Assembly: GCA_016165875.1 (NCBI GenBank)
Contig: JABBOT010000016.1
Span: forward strand, 5,230,327 to 5,294,326
Length of the DNA: 64,000 nucleotides
Origin: Acanthopleura granulata
Lineage: Eukaryota; Mollusca; Polyplacophora; Chitonida; Chitonidae
Reading direction: 5' to 3'
Shown: piece after piece, positions 63,790-64,000 of the stretch
Layout of the letters: every line of letters starts with the position of its first letter
Position numbering within the stretch: the first letter of the stretch is position 1
Program-made: the position numbers and the translations under genes
Notes under the pieces: generated by a model
Databases searched by the model: none
Told to the model about the DNA's origin: nothing
What the model saw: the letters and a program-made list of their open reading frames with translations, nothing else

Positions 63790-63900
63790 AAAGTTTGACC
63801 CCAACTTGCCAAATTCTGACGGTTTATCCCATAACATTTGGCTTCCTCAACCCATAAAACTGGCCTCCATCGTAAATAACAATAGACAATATTCAAGCAT
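63790..63900 (+). mobile_element. SINE-like family C 3' end
   Basis: CTTGCCAAATTCTGACGGTT, TATCCCATAACATTTGGCTT and CTCAACCCATAAAACTGGCC, followed by a diverged tail. Same order as the 18715-18868 copy. Confidence 0.4.
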
Positions 63901-64000
63901 AATGTTAAACAGCTATCAGTTATACAAATGTGTCGAAGAAAGCTGCCCAGCGTAGCATCGATCCATTGGAGACAGCTCTCACAACAGGTATCTAAAAGTG

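Larger units (their letters stand above)
59940..64000. other. Right-end non-coding region
   Basis: No exon is recognised. It contains three SINE A copies (60373-60645, 60896-61094, 61409-61661), family D-type blocks and a SINE-like family C end near 63790-63900. Short open frames at 61925, 62451, 62915 and 63636 have no family features. Confidence 0.5.

Overview
This is a eukaryotic, intron-rich nuclear window. Three things point to a lophotrochozoan invertebrate, most likely a mollusc: the overall sequence character, a very abundant tRNA-derived SINE with an AAATAAATA tail, and an animal-type RNA polymerase I gene. The phylum is inferred; no species can be named from the sequence alone.

The centre (13604-49609, minus strand) is one complete gene, which I reconstructed exon by exon. 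It is the second-largest subunit of RNA polymerase I (POLR1B/RPA2), with 31 coding exons, all GT-AG introns, continuous phase and an 1147-residue product ending in a four-cysteine zinc ribbon. To the left (1-2985, minus strand) are two exons of a second gene. It encodes a His/Pro/Gln-rich protein of about 20-residue repeats followed by at least three C2H2 zinc fingers, and it runs off the window. To the right (49610-64000) I see no intact gene, only SINEs, inverted-repeat elements and a broken THAP-domain fragment at 59450-59814.

The notable feature is the POLR1B intron set. Nearly every intron from 10 to 20, plus introns 22 and 29 and the 3' flank, carries its own unrelated minisatellite, about 8-9 kb in total. 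Several arrays start inside an exon and carry copies of that exon's splice junction into the intron. Exons 10 and 11 have arrays of 5' splice sites. Exon 19 has about 29 extra 3' splice sites on a 41-bp unit. Exon 21 has about 11 extra copies of its acceptor plus its first 54-57 coding bases on a 92-bp unit. The array after the stop codon repeats the last coding bases, and exon 15 has a decayed partial copy in its downstream intron. One array (62-bp unit, intron 22) grew out of a SINE, and two others end at SINE fragments. I think these splice-junction arrays in an essential housekeeping gene are the part of the window most likely to be undescribed.

Mobile and repeated DNA fills the rest: over 20 copies of SINE family A, a few copies of two other SINE-like families, several short terminal-inverted-repeat elements, three long inverted repeats, and interspersed families without coding capacity. 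I saw no rRNA, functional tRNA gene, CRISPR array or prokaryotic feature.
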